A DNA stretch of 64,000 nt. Source: Citrus sinensis. Lineage: Eukaryota; Streptophyta; Magnoliopsida; Sapindales; Rutaceae. The stretch lies in assembly GCF_022201045.2 (NCBI RefSeq), contig NC_068562.1, positions 7,236,001-7,300,000 of the forward strand, read 5' to 3'. Within the stretch, counting starts at the first letter, position 1. Each line of letters starts with the position of its first letter. Below, piece after piece: positions 23,473 through 33,644 of this stretch. Under the pieces are notes generated by a model. It saw nothing but the letters and a program-made list of their open reading frames with translations, did not search any database and was not told where the DNA came from. The position numbers and the translations under genes are program-made.

Positions 23473-24059
23473 TAGGGCTGGGCATCGGATCGGATTCGGA
23501 TAAATCCGATCTGAACTTATTTAGATCGGATTCGGATTTAATCAATAATCCGATCGGATATAATCTGTATCATCCGATCGGATTTGATTCGGGTCGATCC
23601 AAACAATCCGATCGGATTACAGTTATATAAACATAATAATTAAATATAAAAACAAAACCCAATATCTCCAGATATTTCCACTCATCTTCATCACCAATAT
23701 TTTTTCAAATCATTAACAATTTCAAGATCTAACATCTCTCAATAACAACAGCAACAATGGCCGTCTCTTTCAACATCAACCATCATCGTCAAGCTTTTGT
23801 TGATGAAGTAATGGTGGAACCGCCGGCGCCGGTAGGTTTCAAATGTAGGATCTGAAAGCATCATCCAAACCACTCAAACTCACCTAAATCCAAACTCAAT
23901 CCGAACCGATCTAAATCCAAATTTATCCGAAATATTCATCTGATCCGAACTATTTCGGATCGGATTTGATATTCGGATTGGAATCGGATGATTTTTTTTC
24001 CAATCCGAATTATCCGAAATCCGATCGGATTCATCCGAATCCGAAATTGCCCACCCCTA
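23473..24059. mobile_element. hAT element with CGGAT-rich ends
   Basis: Left end TAGGGCTGGGCATCGGATC, right end AATTGCCCACCCCTA, with possible imperfect 8-bp duplications (CACAAGAC / TACAGGAC, 6 of 8). The subterminal DNA is packed with CGGAT and ATCCG repeats. A short non-repetitive centre (23757-23860) starts with ATG GCC GTC and holds CATCATCG and GCCGGCGCCGG. It could be a captured host fragment, but I do not recognise it. Confidence 0.65.
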
Positions 24060-24361
24060 TACAGGACAAGTGAACAGAACAAAATTTTATTCATGGATAA
24101 GACAAGTATTGAAAGCAATGGATACCTCGTACCCCTTTGCTTGGTCTCATTAATCTGTCTAACCTTACTACAAGCCCTGAAACCAGTGAAAGAATTGGTG
24201 ACTTATATCCAAACTGAAGTCCAAGGTTAAATGATAATATCAGAGTTATGTCAGAACAAACATTGCCTGCAACGTATAACGAAGGTAAGATGGTTACACT
24301 TTTAATTGTGCCATTAAAGAAATAGAAAAAAATTTTTAAAAAAAAGGGAATTAAGTTATGC

Positions 24362-24498
24362 CATTGTAGGAGTTCCCGAACTCCAAGAACTACATAAAGT
24401 TCACGGAAACTAACAAACTCCCTGAATAATCAATTTAAGCATTGTTATGTATCCTCTTAGCCCATCAGTATTGGGAAAGGGAGGAGAAAATCAATGCT
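24362..24498 (-). ncRNA. Candidate H/ACA-like snoRNA, copy 1 of array
   Basis: 137 nt on the minus strand. The 5' hairpin is closed by AGCATTG/CAATGCT, with an upper stem TCCTC/GAGGA and CCCA/TGGG. A hinge TAAATTGA follows. The 3' hairpin has outer stem GGAGTT/AACTCC and inner stem GAACT/AGTTC. It ends T-ACA-ATG, an ACA box exactly 3 nt from the end. The hinge fits the H box (ANANNA) except for the last base. Size and layout match plant H/ACA guides, which direct pseudouridylation; no target was identified. Confidence 0.4.
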
Positions 24499-24676
24499 AA
24501 CAATGAAAAGAATATACAAAGATTCCACCAACTTTAATCTAAATACATAGTATTGGGACTAACAAAAGGTCATGCGTCACAGATCATAATAAAAAAAGAA
24601 CTAATATAGAAAGTAAGGGATTTATGCTATTCGTGACGAGATTATTATGCTATATTTCTCCAAACAGAATTTTCTG

Positions 24677-24816
24677 TGATATAAGAGTTCCTGAACTCCA
24701 AGAACTAGATAGAGAGAGTCCTAAGAGACTAACAAAACTCCAACTATTCAATGCAAGCATTTTTCTGGATCCTCATAGCCTACGGGTATTGGGAAAGGGA
24801 GTTGTAGTTCAATGCT
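24677..24816 (-). ncRNA. Candidate H/ACA-like snoRNA, copy 2 of array
   Basis: 140 nt, same two-hairpin design as copy 1, 315 bp further on. The 5' stem AGCATT/AATGCT and the GAGGATCC segment are kept. The tail box is ATA rather than ACA, and the inner 3' stem is GACT/AGTTC. The hinge is GCATTGA. Confidence 0.35.
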
Positions 24817-24982
24817 AACAATAAAAAATTTACAAAGATTCCATAAATTTAGCATGAACACACAATCTCACAACCAAAGTCAAGCACCATGTAACATGGA
24901 TAGAAAAGAAGTGAGGGCATCATCCTACTCGTGAAGAGATAATTTTAGCCGGATTTCTCAAAGAAGATACAGTGAAAATCTG

Positions 24983-25121
24983 CAATATAGGAGTTCCCAA
25001 ACTCCAAGAACTACATAGAAAGTTCAAATAAGCTAACAACATTCCAACTATTCAATATAAGCATTTTTCTGGATCCTCTTATTCCGCCGGTATTGGGAAA
25101 GGGGAGAACTAATTCAATGCT
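24983..25121 (-). ncRNA. Candidate H/ACA-like snoRNA, copy 3 of array
   Basis: 139 nt, 306 bp from copy 2. It keeps AGCATT/AATGCT, the GAGGATCC segment, the hinge ATATTGA and the inner hairpin GAACT/AGTTC. The tail is T-ATA-TTG. Confidence 0.35.
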
Positions 25122-25297
25122 AACAATAAAACTATTTAGAAAGACCTACAAATTTACCCCAAAATACATAATCTCACAATCTATGGAATGGTCATACATC
25201 ACGGAAAATAGATATTAAAAAAAAAAAGCAAAAACTAAGAGCATTATGCTACTCATGAAAATATTATTATGCTAGATTTTTCAGATACGAGGTAGTA

Positions 25298-25437
25298 CAA
25301 TATAGGAGTTCCCAAACATCAAGAACTAGATGGAAAGAGTTCGAAGAGACTAACAATACTGCAATTAGTCAATGTCAGCATCTTTCAGGACCCTCTTAGC
25401 CCACCAGTGTAGGGAATGGAAGTAGTAATTCAATGCT
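25298..25437 (-). ncRNA. Candidate H/ACA-like snoRNA, copy 4 of array
   Basis: 140 nt, 315 bp from copy 3. The 5' stem is AGCAT/ATGCT, the loop segment TGGGCTAAGAGG is as in copy 1, the hinge is ACATTGA, the inner 3' hairpin GAACT/AGTTC, and the tail T-ATA-TTG. The outer 3' stem is weaker. Confidence 0.35.
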
Positions 25438-25731
25438 ACCAATACAAAGATTTGCAAAGGTTCCACAACTTTAAATCAAATCCACAATCAAAGGAAAGGT
25501 CATATCGCTAGCTAATAAAGATATTAATTGCTTAAAGGAAGTATCAACGTGGACGTAAGGACAAAACTATACCAAGAAACTCAAATTCTGAGAACATGCA
25601 AACTTTTGCAGCTAAAACTCAACAGAAAACACTCCAGAAACAACATTGTAGTAGATACAGAAGGCAGTAAAACCGGAAAGTGCTTACAGTTTTTTTCATT
25701 TAACCAGCAAGGTAACTGGTAAAATAACTTG

Positions 25732-25850
25732 ATGTAGGAATCACTAAACTCCAAGAACTTGGTAATTATAAAGTTATAGAGCCTTAAAAACTCCCGACTT
25801 AATATACAAATTGTCAAGTAGACTCTTAAACCAAATAAATTCATTGGTAA
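25732..25850 (-). ncRNA. Degenerate unit of the snoRNA-like array
   Basis: Only the 3' half is clear: GGGAGTT, CCAAGTTCTTGGAGT and a T-ACA-TCA tail. The 5' hairpin is eroded. Spacing from copy 4 is about 430 bp. Probably a dead copy. Confidence 0.3.
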
Positions 25851-25855
25851 GATCG

Positions 25856-26003
25856 GCAGAAAAACTTGATCAATTCTAGTAGAGCTACACTAATCCAACC
25901 CTGTTAACAAGTTTTGTTCCAGATAAGAAAGGCAGAAAAGCTTGATCAATTCTAGCAGAACTACACTAATACAGCCTGATAACAAGTTTATGTTCCAGTA
26001 CAC
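25856..26003. repeat. 76-bp tandem duplication
   Basis: Two copies of a unit of about 76 bp containing CTTGATCAATTCTAG, CTACACTAAT and TAACAAGTTT, starting near 25856 and 25932, about 90% alike. It sits between the degenerate unit and the last full unit of the snoRNA-like array, so local slippage or unequal exchange has been active here. Confidence 0.8.
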
Positions 26004-26317
26004 GAAACCTACAAAATAAAAGTGATTCCCAGTTGGGAACTGAGGAGAGTTGTCGCAATGGCACATGGGAATATTATTCTTATTCTTTCTAGCCTCCAAA
26101 ATTGAACATGAAAGATCTGAAAATGGGATAAAACCTTTCCCACCTGAATATCTTGGTAATGCCAAGTAGCAAGGTATGTCTCAGCCAAGAAAACTGTATC
26201 GCATGAACGGTAGATCATTGCATGAGGTAAATCAAGCGCATCTGTCCATAGATTTATGCATCAAAAGGAATTTTAAAAAGGAACTACTTATGAAGGGAAA
26301 CCAAATAGGATATAGTG

Positions 26318-26455
26318 CAATGTAGGAGTTATCGAACTCCATCGAAATAAAAATAGTTCCCAAGAGAGTACAAAACTCCAAATGTTCAATCTAAGCATTG
26401 ATTCTGGATCCTCTAAGCCCATCATTAATGGGAAAGGGAGGAGTAATTCAATGCT
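26318..26455 (-). ncRNA. Candidate H/ACA-like snoRNA, last copy of array
   Basis: 138 nt on the minus strand and the best-formed copy with copy 1. Stem AGCATTG/CAATGCT, upper stem TCCTC/GAGGA plus CCCA/TGGG, hinge AGATTGA, 3' hairpin GGAGTT/AACTCC enclosing GAACT/AGTTC, tail T-ACA-TTG. From the base of the upper 5' stem to the hinge is about 16 nt, the distance expected between a pseudouridylation pocket and the H box. Confidence 0.4.
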
Positions 26456-27233
26456 AACCATTAAAACTTTTTCACACGCAAGCAATAGGTTCCGCAAATT
26501 CAGCCCGAATATCATAATAAAACAATCAAGGAAAATGTCATCATATACAGCAAGCTAGATGCTAAGCATACCCCAAAAGCAAAAAAAAAAAAAAAAAATT
26601 CTAAAGCTCCAATTTCATGTATGAATCCATCAACATAAATTACATCTAGATGAACTACTGCAAGTAACTTGATCTATAAACTTCAATAAAGAACACAGCC
26701 ATAAAGAAAACCAATATAATAATTAAAAAAAATCAAAAGCCCATTTGAAAGAACACAAAAACCCTTTAAAAAAAATAACGAATTAAGAGCCGCGGCCACA
26801 ATAATAAGAGCAACAATCTTTTTTACTGACCTTCCAAAACCTCCTTCATCTCCAACCCATAACATAACACATCAACCAAAAAGAAATGAATGGATAAATA
26901 AAAATTCACATATTTGGCCTATGTAAGTGTGTTTGACAAAATATGGATTGAAGGCTGATGATCGGGCTCGGATTGGTTTAGTAGCCGAGAAAAAAAAATC
27001 AGAAAAATTTAGATAAAAGAGAAAAGAGAAGAAGCAAGGAGCTTCTAAAGTCTTACCCTGTCTAAACAGTTGACACGGCTTTGCTGTAAAGTGGGACCAG
27101 ATTGTAGAACAACTTTTAGAAGTCAAGATGATAACAAAACTCACCGTTTCAAGGCAGGATAAGGACTAAATTTTCAATTCATAATAATCCGATTCTGGTC
27201 ACTACTCTTCGGTAGGGTTTTAGTCTAATGCCA
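26456..27233 (-). other. Possible start region of a minus-strand noncoding transcript
   Basis: No protein-like frame is convincing. On the minus strand GTTTAGACAG followed by GGTAAGAC (near 27055) is a good donor-like site, and pyrimidine-rich DNA follows it. This may be the first exon of a host RNA running through the snoRNA-like array. This is inference only. A poly-A run lies at 26581-26598. Confidence 0.25.
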
Positions 27234-27241
27234 CCTATGCA

Positions 27242-27646
27242 TAGGGGTGGTAAAAATACCCGCATGATCCAGACCCGGACCGCATCCGGATATGAAATTG
27301 GATCGGTCTTGGAAATCACTTGATAAATTAAGAACTTAAATTTTATTAAAAAAATATTATAAAATATATATTATTTAAATATTTTATATTTATTTGACTC
27401 ATTTATTGCACATATATAAAATTTTAAACACTTAAAGTTCATATTTTCATGTCAAAATTTATTAAAATAAATTTAAAACTTATAAAATTACCAAAAAATA
27501 AAAAAATGTACACATATAATATTAAAAAATATAAAATTCAGATACCCGAATTAAACCCTGGCACAACCCGGGCTGGGCATCTATGCATCCAGGTCAAGTC
27601 CGGTCATTGCGATACCCGGACCCGACCCGAGGTTTTACCAACCCTA
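27242..27646. mobile_element. hAT element with perfect 8-bp TSD
   Basis: Flanked by CCTATGCA at 27234-27241 and 27647-27654. TIRs: TAGGGGTGGTAAAA on the left, TTTTACCAACCCTA on the right. GC-rich ends (ACCCGGACC types) enclose an AT-rich core shared, in inverse direction, with 20599-21008. There is no transposase. This is the youngest-looking hAT in the window. Confidence 0.88.
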
Positions 27647-27654
27647 CCTATGCA

Positions 27655-28533
27655 TGGCTGGTCTTAGATTCAGAAAATAAAACGGTGTCTAAATTTGAAT
27701 CACAATTTTAAGTTAATAATTTAAGAATTTTTTTTCGAAATATTTTCTCTTTTTGAAGCATCTCTAAAACTCTGTGGTTGTATAAGAAAATCTTTTCATA
27801 TTTCAACTGACGCTTAGATTACATCGAGGAGGATATCATATCCCATAAATTATACTATTAGGGGCTTGACAGATTTAATCAGTCTCGCGGAACTAAGTTA
27901 TGGAGTGAAACTCTTAAAATATCGGAGTCAAAGCCATTCTTAATAAATTTTGCTCAAACTTTTTAATAGGTGATTGTTATATACTGTATATTGCTATTTT
28001 GTTCTCTTATTTATTTTGTCCTTTCAGGGCTTTGGGTTACCAAGCCTTCGTCAATGCCTTAAATTGCTAAGGGGATTGATTTGTCATTTCTAGTGGAAGC
28101 TGGGTCAATTTGACAAGAAATAATTCCTCTGGTATGAATGAACCTACTTCTTTGTCCAAGCATTCATCTTATTGTATGTAAATAACAAATAGAGCCATTT
28201 TTCTTTTCCTGTTGTATTTGCTGAAAATACAAATGATAGAGGAATAAAGTAAAGAATAAAGTTAATTATATGGTAAAGAATATATAATTAATTAAAAAAG
28301 ATTTTAAATTGAATCAAGATTCTCTTTTCATTTTGACTTTTCTTTGTAGTAATTCTTTTCTTTCTTTTTTTTTTTAAGTGATGATCTTAAAAAAAAAGGT
28401 TTAAGGGGTACAGTTTTTTTGATTTATAACTAGGGGTATATGAGGAATTACAGATGATTATCCTAACTAGATTTATCCAGTTTCGCGGGAATCGAAACGG
28501 TTGGTTGATAGAATACCTTTGCACAATCAATCA
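27655..28533. other. Promoter side of the NAD(P)-binding protein gene
   Basis: AT-rich DNA with no repeat ends or coding frame recognised. The start of the downstream gene is the ATG at 28534; in-frame codons upstream lack another ATG. Confidence 0.5.
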
Positions 28534-30912
28534 ATGGCGGGTACAGCTTTTCCTTCAACACTCGTCATCCAAACTTCACACATTTCCTTCACTTCTCAGA
28601 AAAAATCATTTGAATTAGCAAACCCATCATCTTTAATTTTCAATTTCGAAAAAAAGGTTCTTTTTCGCTGCTCGGCTAAGAAAAAGATCAGCTTTGTTGA
28701 TCAAATTCTAGATTACATTGAAGGTAAATAAGCACTATAAGATATGCTTCCATGGCATCATTTAAGTTTCTTGCCCTTTTTTTAATTGAATTTTTTTTGG
28801 GTATTTTTGGTGTTGTGTATTGGTCAATTTTGTTGTTGATTTTGAAGGTGGTCCCAAGCTAAGGAAATGGTACGGGGCACCTGACCTTTTGCCAAAAGAT
28901 GGGTCCAATGAAGAAGATGAAGAGAAAGAAGATGAATTTCCGGGTAATCTGAAATGGAAACTTGTTGATTTTATATTTATCTATGTGTATTATCTCGACG
29001 ATGTCTTGAAACAATTGCCCGGTTTTGATTTCCTTTTAAAAAAAATAAAAACACAGAAGAAGCTAGGGATGCGGTTTTGGTAACAGATGGAGATAGTGAC
29101 ATTGGTCAGGTTTGTGTTATGTGCCATTGATTCTATGTTAGCGAAAATCTACTAAACAACTGAAAACCTGTACTATCTAAAAGGACTATATAGCATATCT
29201 TGCTACTACTTCCATTTGTATATGTAATGTGAGGTGAGATAGCTTGCTGTATGATTGATTCTTGGTGAATTTATCATATTTAAATAGTAATGATATTGAC
29301 GATCGTATCTCAATGATATGCAGATGGTGATATTATCATTGATCGTAAAACGAACTCGAATAAAGGCATTGGTGAAGGATAAGCGAAATGCCATGGAATC
29401 GTTTGGAACTTATGTTGAGGTGGGTGGAAGGATTACTTACAATGCAGAGTCGCTTTTCCTTTGTATCATATATGTGTATCTTCTTCGTAATCCTTTTCTG
29501 CATTGAAATGGCTGATCATGGTTGCTGTGTTCTTCACAAAGTCGATGGCTGGAGATGCAAGTAATAAGAAATTCTTAAAGACAGCTCTAAGAGGTGTTCG
29601 TTCAATCATATGCCCAAGCGTAAGTGTTTCTGTGGCATCTATACAGAGTTTTCCACTCTGCCTAAGGTGATGATTGTGGGTTAGCACCGAAAAGGATTTG
29701 TTGTTCAACTTTTTATTTTATGTATGGCAAATCATTTTTCAAATATCTCCCGCATGTAATTACAAAGCTTATTTTAGTATCTACATGTCAGTTTTAATCA
29801 CTCAATAGCTTATTGCATGAAACACATGTTTTTCATTTGCAAAGCACACAAACAAAGACTTTTAACAATGTATACAAACTTCTACTAAAATCCTTTCTTA
29901 CGCTTCTGTCACAGGAAGGCTTCATATCTAATGCTGGGAGCTTGAAAGGAGTACAACATGTAATTCTCTTATCTCAGGTAACCCTGTTCCTCTCTCACTC
30001 CTCATGTTTATGAATATATATACACATTGATACCTCATACATATGTGACTGCAAATACAAAGCGGTTTCAAACTATATAAAGTGACATTATTGTTGTTTA
30101 ATAAGGGTGCAGTTGTCTGTTTATAGAGGCAGCGGTGGCATTCAAGCTCTAATGAAAGGAAATGCCAGAAAATTGGCTGAGCAAGATGAGTCCATGCTTA
30201 TGGCTTCGGGTGTTCCTTACACCATCATTAGAACTGGTGTGTTACAGAATACTCCAGGTGGAAAACAAGGTTTCCAATTTGAAGAGGTATTAAATTTTGC
30301 ATGCCAACTTAAATTCCTTCGTGAATATGAGTGATAATAATAACAGAAACACCTTATTTTTTTTGAATTTTACAAGAAATGAAACTCAGAAGTATCTATC
30401 TTTCTTATTTATGTATAAACCCTTTTCAAAACCAGGGTTGTGCAGCAAATGGAAGTCTTAGCAAGGAGGATGCTGCTTTCATTTGTGTGGAAGCACTTGA
30501 GTCAATCCCACAGATAGGGTTGATATTTGAGGTTTGTGAAATTTCTAACCTATGTGAACAACTCAAGTAAACGGGGTCTTTTTCACTGCTGTTATTTCCT
30601 TGGAAAATGGTTGTTACCGCAAAATAAACCCTGCCTGAATCCCACCCTAGTGTAATTTATTCTACTTTATTTTTTCTCCTTTTTAAAAATAATTTTCTTT
30701 TTGGCCTTTCTGGGTTTAATCAGGGTTTATTTTTGGGTATCTATTACTGCAATACTGCTTTTCTTTTATCCTTTTCCCTTTTCTTTTCGTTCTACTCGTA
30801 AATGGCTGTTCATTAAATGGTCCTTAATTTGAAATAGGTGGTCAATGGAGAGGAGAAAGTTTCAGATTGGAAAAAGTGTTTCTCTAGATTGATGGAGAAA
30901 ACGGGAAAGTAG
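28534..30912 (+). CDS. Chloroplast-type NAD(P)-binding Rossmann-fold protein (atypical SDR)
   Basis: Nine exons: 28534-28723, 28848-28943, 29057-29109, 29324-29419, 29542-29619, 29915-29977, 30113-30286, 30436-30531, 30838-30912, totalling 306 aa. The first 50 or so residues are rich in Ser and hydroxylated residues without acids, as in a plastid transit peptide. Then WYGAPDLLPKDG, an acidic linker, and AVLVTDGDSDIGQMV, a Rossmann nucleotide-binding turn (GxxxxIG). Further motifs are VQHVILLSQ and PYTIIRTGVLQNTPGG, typical of NmrA/Tic62-like atypical SDRs. The classical YxxxK is not evident, so catalysis is uncertain. It resembles the unnamed Arabidopsis protein I recall as At1g72640. Confidence 0.88.
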
Positions 30913-32104
30913 CTTCCACAATTGTGGCTAAGGAAGAAGATTATCCCTGTTTGTTTGTTTGACATAAAAATGGCAATGACTTCTCATTTCCAAGTAATTG
31001 AATGGAAAATTCTACCAATTTGATGGCCATAATAAGTTGTAGAGTCTTTTTCTTGGAGCAGTCTCTCCGCTTGCCAAAATCAAAAAGAAAATCAGACTCT
31101 GATGTGATATAAAACCATTGATAAAATCTTTATTGTCAGATTCCTCCACTTTATGTGGAGAGCATGCTGCATGCATTAGATTTTTTTTTTTCTTTTTCCA
31201 ACTTTCTTTCCATCATTATCAAAAGCTCTTAGATTCCGCCACTTTTTCCACCACAATGTGAACAAAATGATTTATCCCTTTGATATTTCTTTTAAAAGAA
31301 CATAAAAGATAAAGATGGTGAGTTCTACTACTGAGATAAAAAAAATGCATCTCATCCTCTTTCTAATTCCCTTAAAACACTTGGAATCACATGGATTGAT
31401 AATAACAATGAATCGAAATGAATCGACAGATCATAAATGAAGTCTTTATAGGATATTGGAATCAAAGTCTGCAGAAAAGGAAACAATGCTTATCAAGAAG
31501 AATTTGGAATATCAGTAATGATATAGTACAGTAATACAGTATGGATGCTTGTTTTGCCACACAACATGATTATTCCAGAACACGATGTACTCAAATTTGT
31601 TATGAAGATAAGAATATATGCAGCAAAATTATTAAATAACTTATTACGGCTATGAGCATTATGTCAACAAAAGGCCATGTTTGCATTGCATCAAATAACC
31701 TTTAGATGGTAGCCGTTAGTATATGTTAAGTGTGACAGCAACATAATATAAGAATCATTCGAAGCATATCTTTAATAACAATAAAATAAGATTAGAGTTA
31801 TCGATAAGATATTGTTGGCCATTGCTATAAAAAATCAGTGTGCAGAAAGTGAAAGCAGCAAATTAAAAAGTAGATTATTTCTCCGTTCACATGCTTCCAT
31901 GCTTTTATTTGTCCTGGCTTATTATAAACGCTGACCCATTTTATCTCCTTGACTTCAATCACTTCAAAAACGTAAGATGTTATAAACTAATCCCATATAT
32001 TCAGCTGGATCAGCACTCATTGGCTGAAAATGCAGGCCCGCAAAATACTCGTTTCCCCATTTGATTGGTCCAAAAATAAACATAAAAAGTGATACTCCTT
32101 ATTT
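30913..32104. other. Spacer, partly duplicated near 36.5 kb
   Basis: 3' flank of the Rossmann protein gene, then AT-rich DNA. From about 31700 rightward it matches 36480 and on (for example CAGAAAG/GTG near 31840 and 36605), the left part of the ELF4-like segmental duplication. No other feature was seen. Confidence 0.4.
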
Positions 32105-32138
32105 GGGGGGGGGGGGGGGGGGGCGGGGGGGGGGGGGG
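32105..32138. repeat. Poly-G tract, 19 G, one C, 14 G
   Basis: An almost pure G run of 34 bases, followed by TGGGTG. It can form G-quadruplexes on the plus strand. Length in an assembly is unreliable for such runs. Confidence 0.9.
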
Positions 32139-33260
32139 TGGGTGTTGGTTGTTGGAAGTCTACATGGGTCCTTCAATCTAAATCTAAAAGATTGAAGGTG
32201 CACTTAACCTAATACTAAATCCTAGCAGAAGTCTATATGTGGCATAAGCCACCTGAATTACATCAACAATTGGAGTGATGCTGATCGCTACATGCCCTAA
32301 AAGTTCTAAATACAAGCCAAAAACCAAACTATTCACTGCGTGCAGTCATTAACATGGGTCCTTCAATCTAAATCTAAAAGATTAATAAAAGGTTCAAAAG
32401 AAAATATACACTGAGAGAACAATGGATCTAACTCACTGGGTCCACAGAAAAAGCACTTGTTCGATCAACTTTTTGGTTAGTGTATATGTGAGTTTATAAA
32501 GTGAAAGATTATAACGTGAAAGAAAGGACAGCACCTATAGATAGAGATTGATGATTTGCTAGCTAAGGGTTAAAGGGACCGTATTTACCATCTCTTGAAT
32601 ATAACCTCAGCTAGGGGACTACAAACACCATAAGGAATCTCTTTTGACAAACATTGGAGAGTAATAAAGTGGGTTGTTGGAAGCTCCAATCAAAAGCAGA
32701 AAATGGGATATCATAAGAAAATAGAGATAAGGTGATAAAAGATGATTAAATAATTAATGATGAGCAATTAAGCATACCAGTCTTAAAGCCTCTCTAACAA
32801 CCTTGAAGGAAAAGTAAGTAATAATAATATTATCCAACTCTTCTTTGATGACAGTTCAGCAATCAAGCTTAAGTCTATTAAGCAATAATTATAGAAGAGA
32901 TTAAGTACAAAAGACATCACCTAACCAAGTCATCCAAAAAAAAGCCAGGTGTGTTGACAGAAACAGTGCATTAAGCAAACGCTAACAAAATTAAATTGTA
33001 TATAAAAAAGACCAGGCAGGTTAAAGAAATGTAATGTAAAAAAGAGAAGCCTTTTTTATTTCATTGAGATACCACGGTTACACAAAATTACAATGGCGAA
33101 TTTGCCAAAAGGCTATTTCAATCATATTATATATATATATATATAACTGATTCATAAGACTTATGTAATGTCATCGAATATCTTTCTGCTTTTTATCCAA
33201 TTAATCTTTCCAGTACAGCAAGAAAGAAAACAGACTAATACAAGAACTCAGTTTGGTAAA
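32139..33260. other. 3' flank of the first ELF4-like gene, half of a segmental duplication
   Basis: The phrase ATGGGTCCTTCAATCTAAAT occurs twice here (32165, 32355), each followed by CTAAAAGATT. The stretch 32370-33260 is paralogous to about 37260-37990 (for example CACTTGTTC.ATCAACTTT and TTGATGACAGTTCAGCAATC). No coding frame was found. Confidence 0.55.
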
Positions 33261-33605
33261 CTACCCGGATCTAATTCTCTTCTGACTAGCTTTTCCTTCG
33301 GATTTTAATGTGGCAGCCGATTCCCCTTCCGATGAAGCCTCCATTGACCTTGTGAAAGAGTTTGAGAGATCAGCATAGAGATTGACAACCCTTCTGATGT
33401 TGTTGTTAAGCTCTTTGATCAAACCAACATTTCGCGTCAAGTTATCAGGGACCTTTGACTCATGGTTTTGATTAATCTCATTGATTAGCAACCTGTTTTG
33501 ATCTAAAATATCTTGAACTTGTCCAAAACTCTTTTGAAATATTTGCAAGATTTTATCATCCACCTGTGCATCATAGCCGGCGCTTGAAAATATATCCCCT
33601 TCCAT
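33261..33605 (-). CDS. ELF4-L: ELF4-like protein, copy 1
   Basis: Single coding exon, 114 aa, DUF1313/ELF4 family. Conserved centre: QKSFGQVQDILDQNRLLINE, INQNHESK, DNLTRNVGLIKELNNNI, RRVVNLYADLS. ELF4 is part of the evening complex with ELF3 and LUX in the circadian clock; ELF4-like proteins are its small helical relatives, and this sequence is closest to the ELF4-L2/L4 type. The start is the ATG before EGDIF, since in-frame codons upstream have no ATG. A 5'UTR intron runs from 34994 to 33645 (donor CGCAG/GTATGC, acceptor GTGCAG/GAATAA). The second copy lies 4.7 kb to the right. Confidence 0.95.
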   Translation of the reverse strand: MEGDIFSSAGYDAQVDDKILQIFQKSFGQVQDILDQNRLLINEINQNHESKVPDNLTRNVGLIKELNNNIRRVVNLYADLSNSFTRSMEASSEGESAATLKSEGKASQKRIRSG

Positions 33606-33644
33606 TTCAAGTTTACTTCTTCTCAATAAACAGCAGACTTATTC

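Noticed and set aside
24362-26455. Array units contain TACTCCTCCCTTTCC-like text resembling the miR482/2118 family
   Set aside because: The similar strand is on the 5' arm, opposite to real miR482 precursors, and the match breaks down in three units. The two-hairpin layout fits H/ACA RNA better.
28501-28533. Extended N-terminus for the Rossmann protein starting at TTG
   Set aside because: No ATG upstream in frame; the ATG at 28534 gives a normal transit peptide.
33606-33626. Longer N-terminus for ELF4-like copy 1
   Set aside because: The upstream codon is TTG and the family starts at MEGDIF; copy 2 shows the same start.
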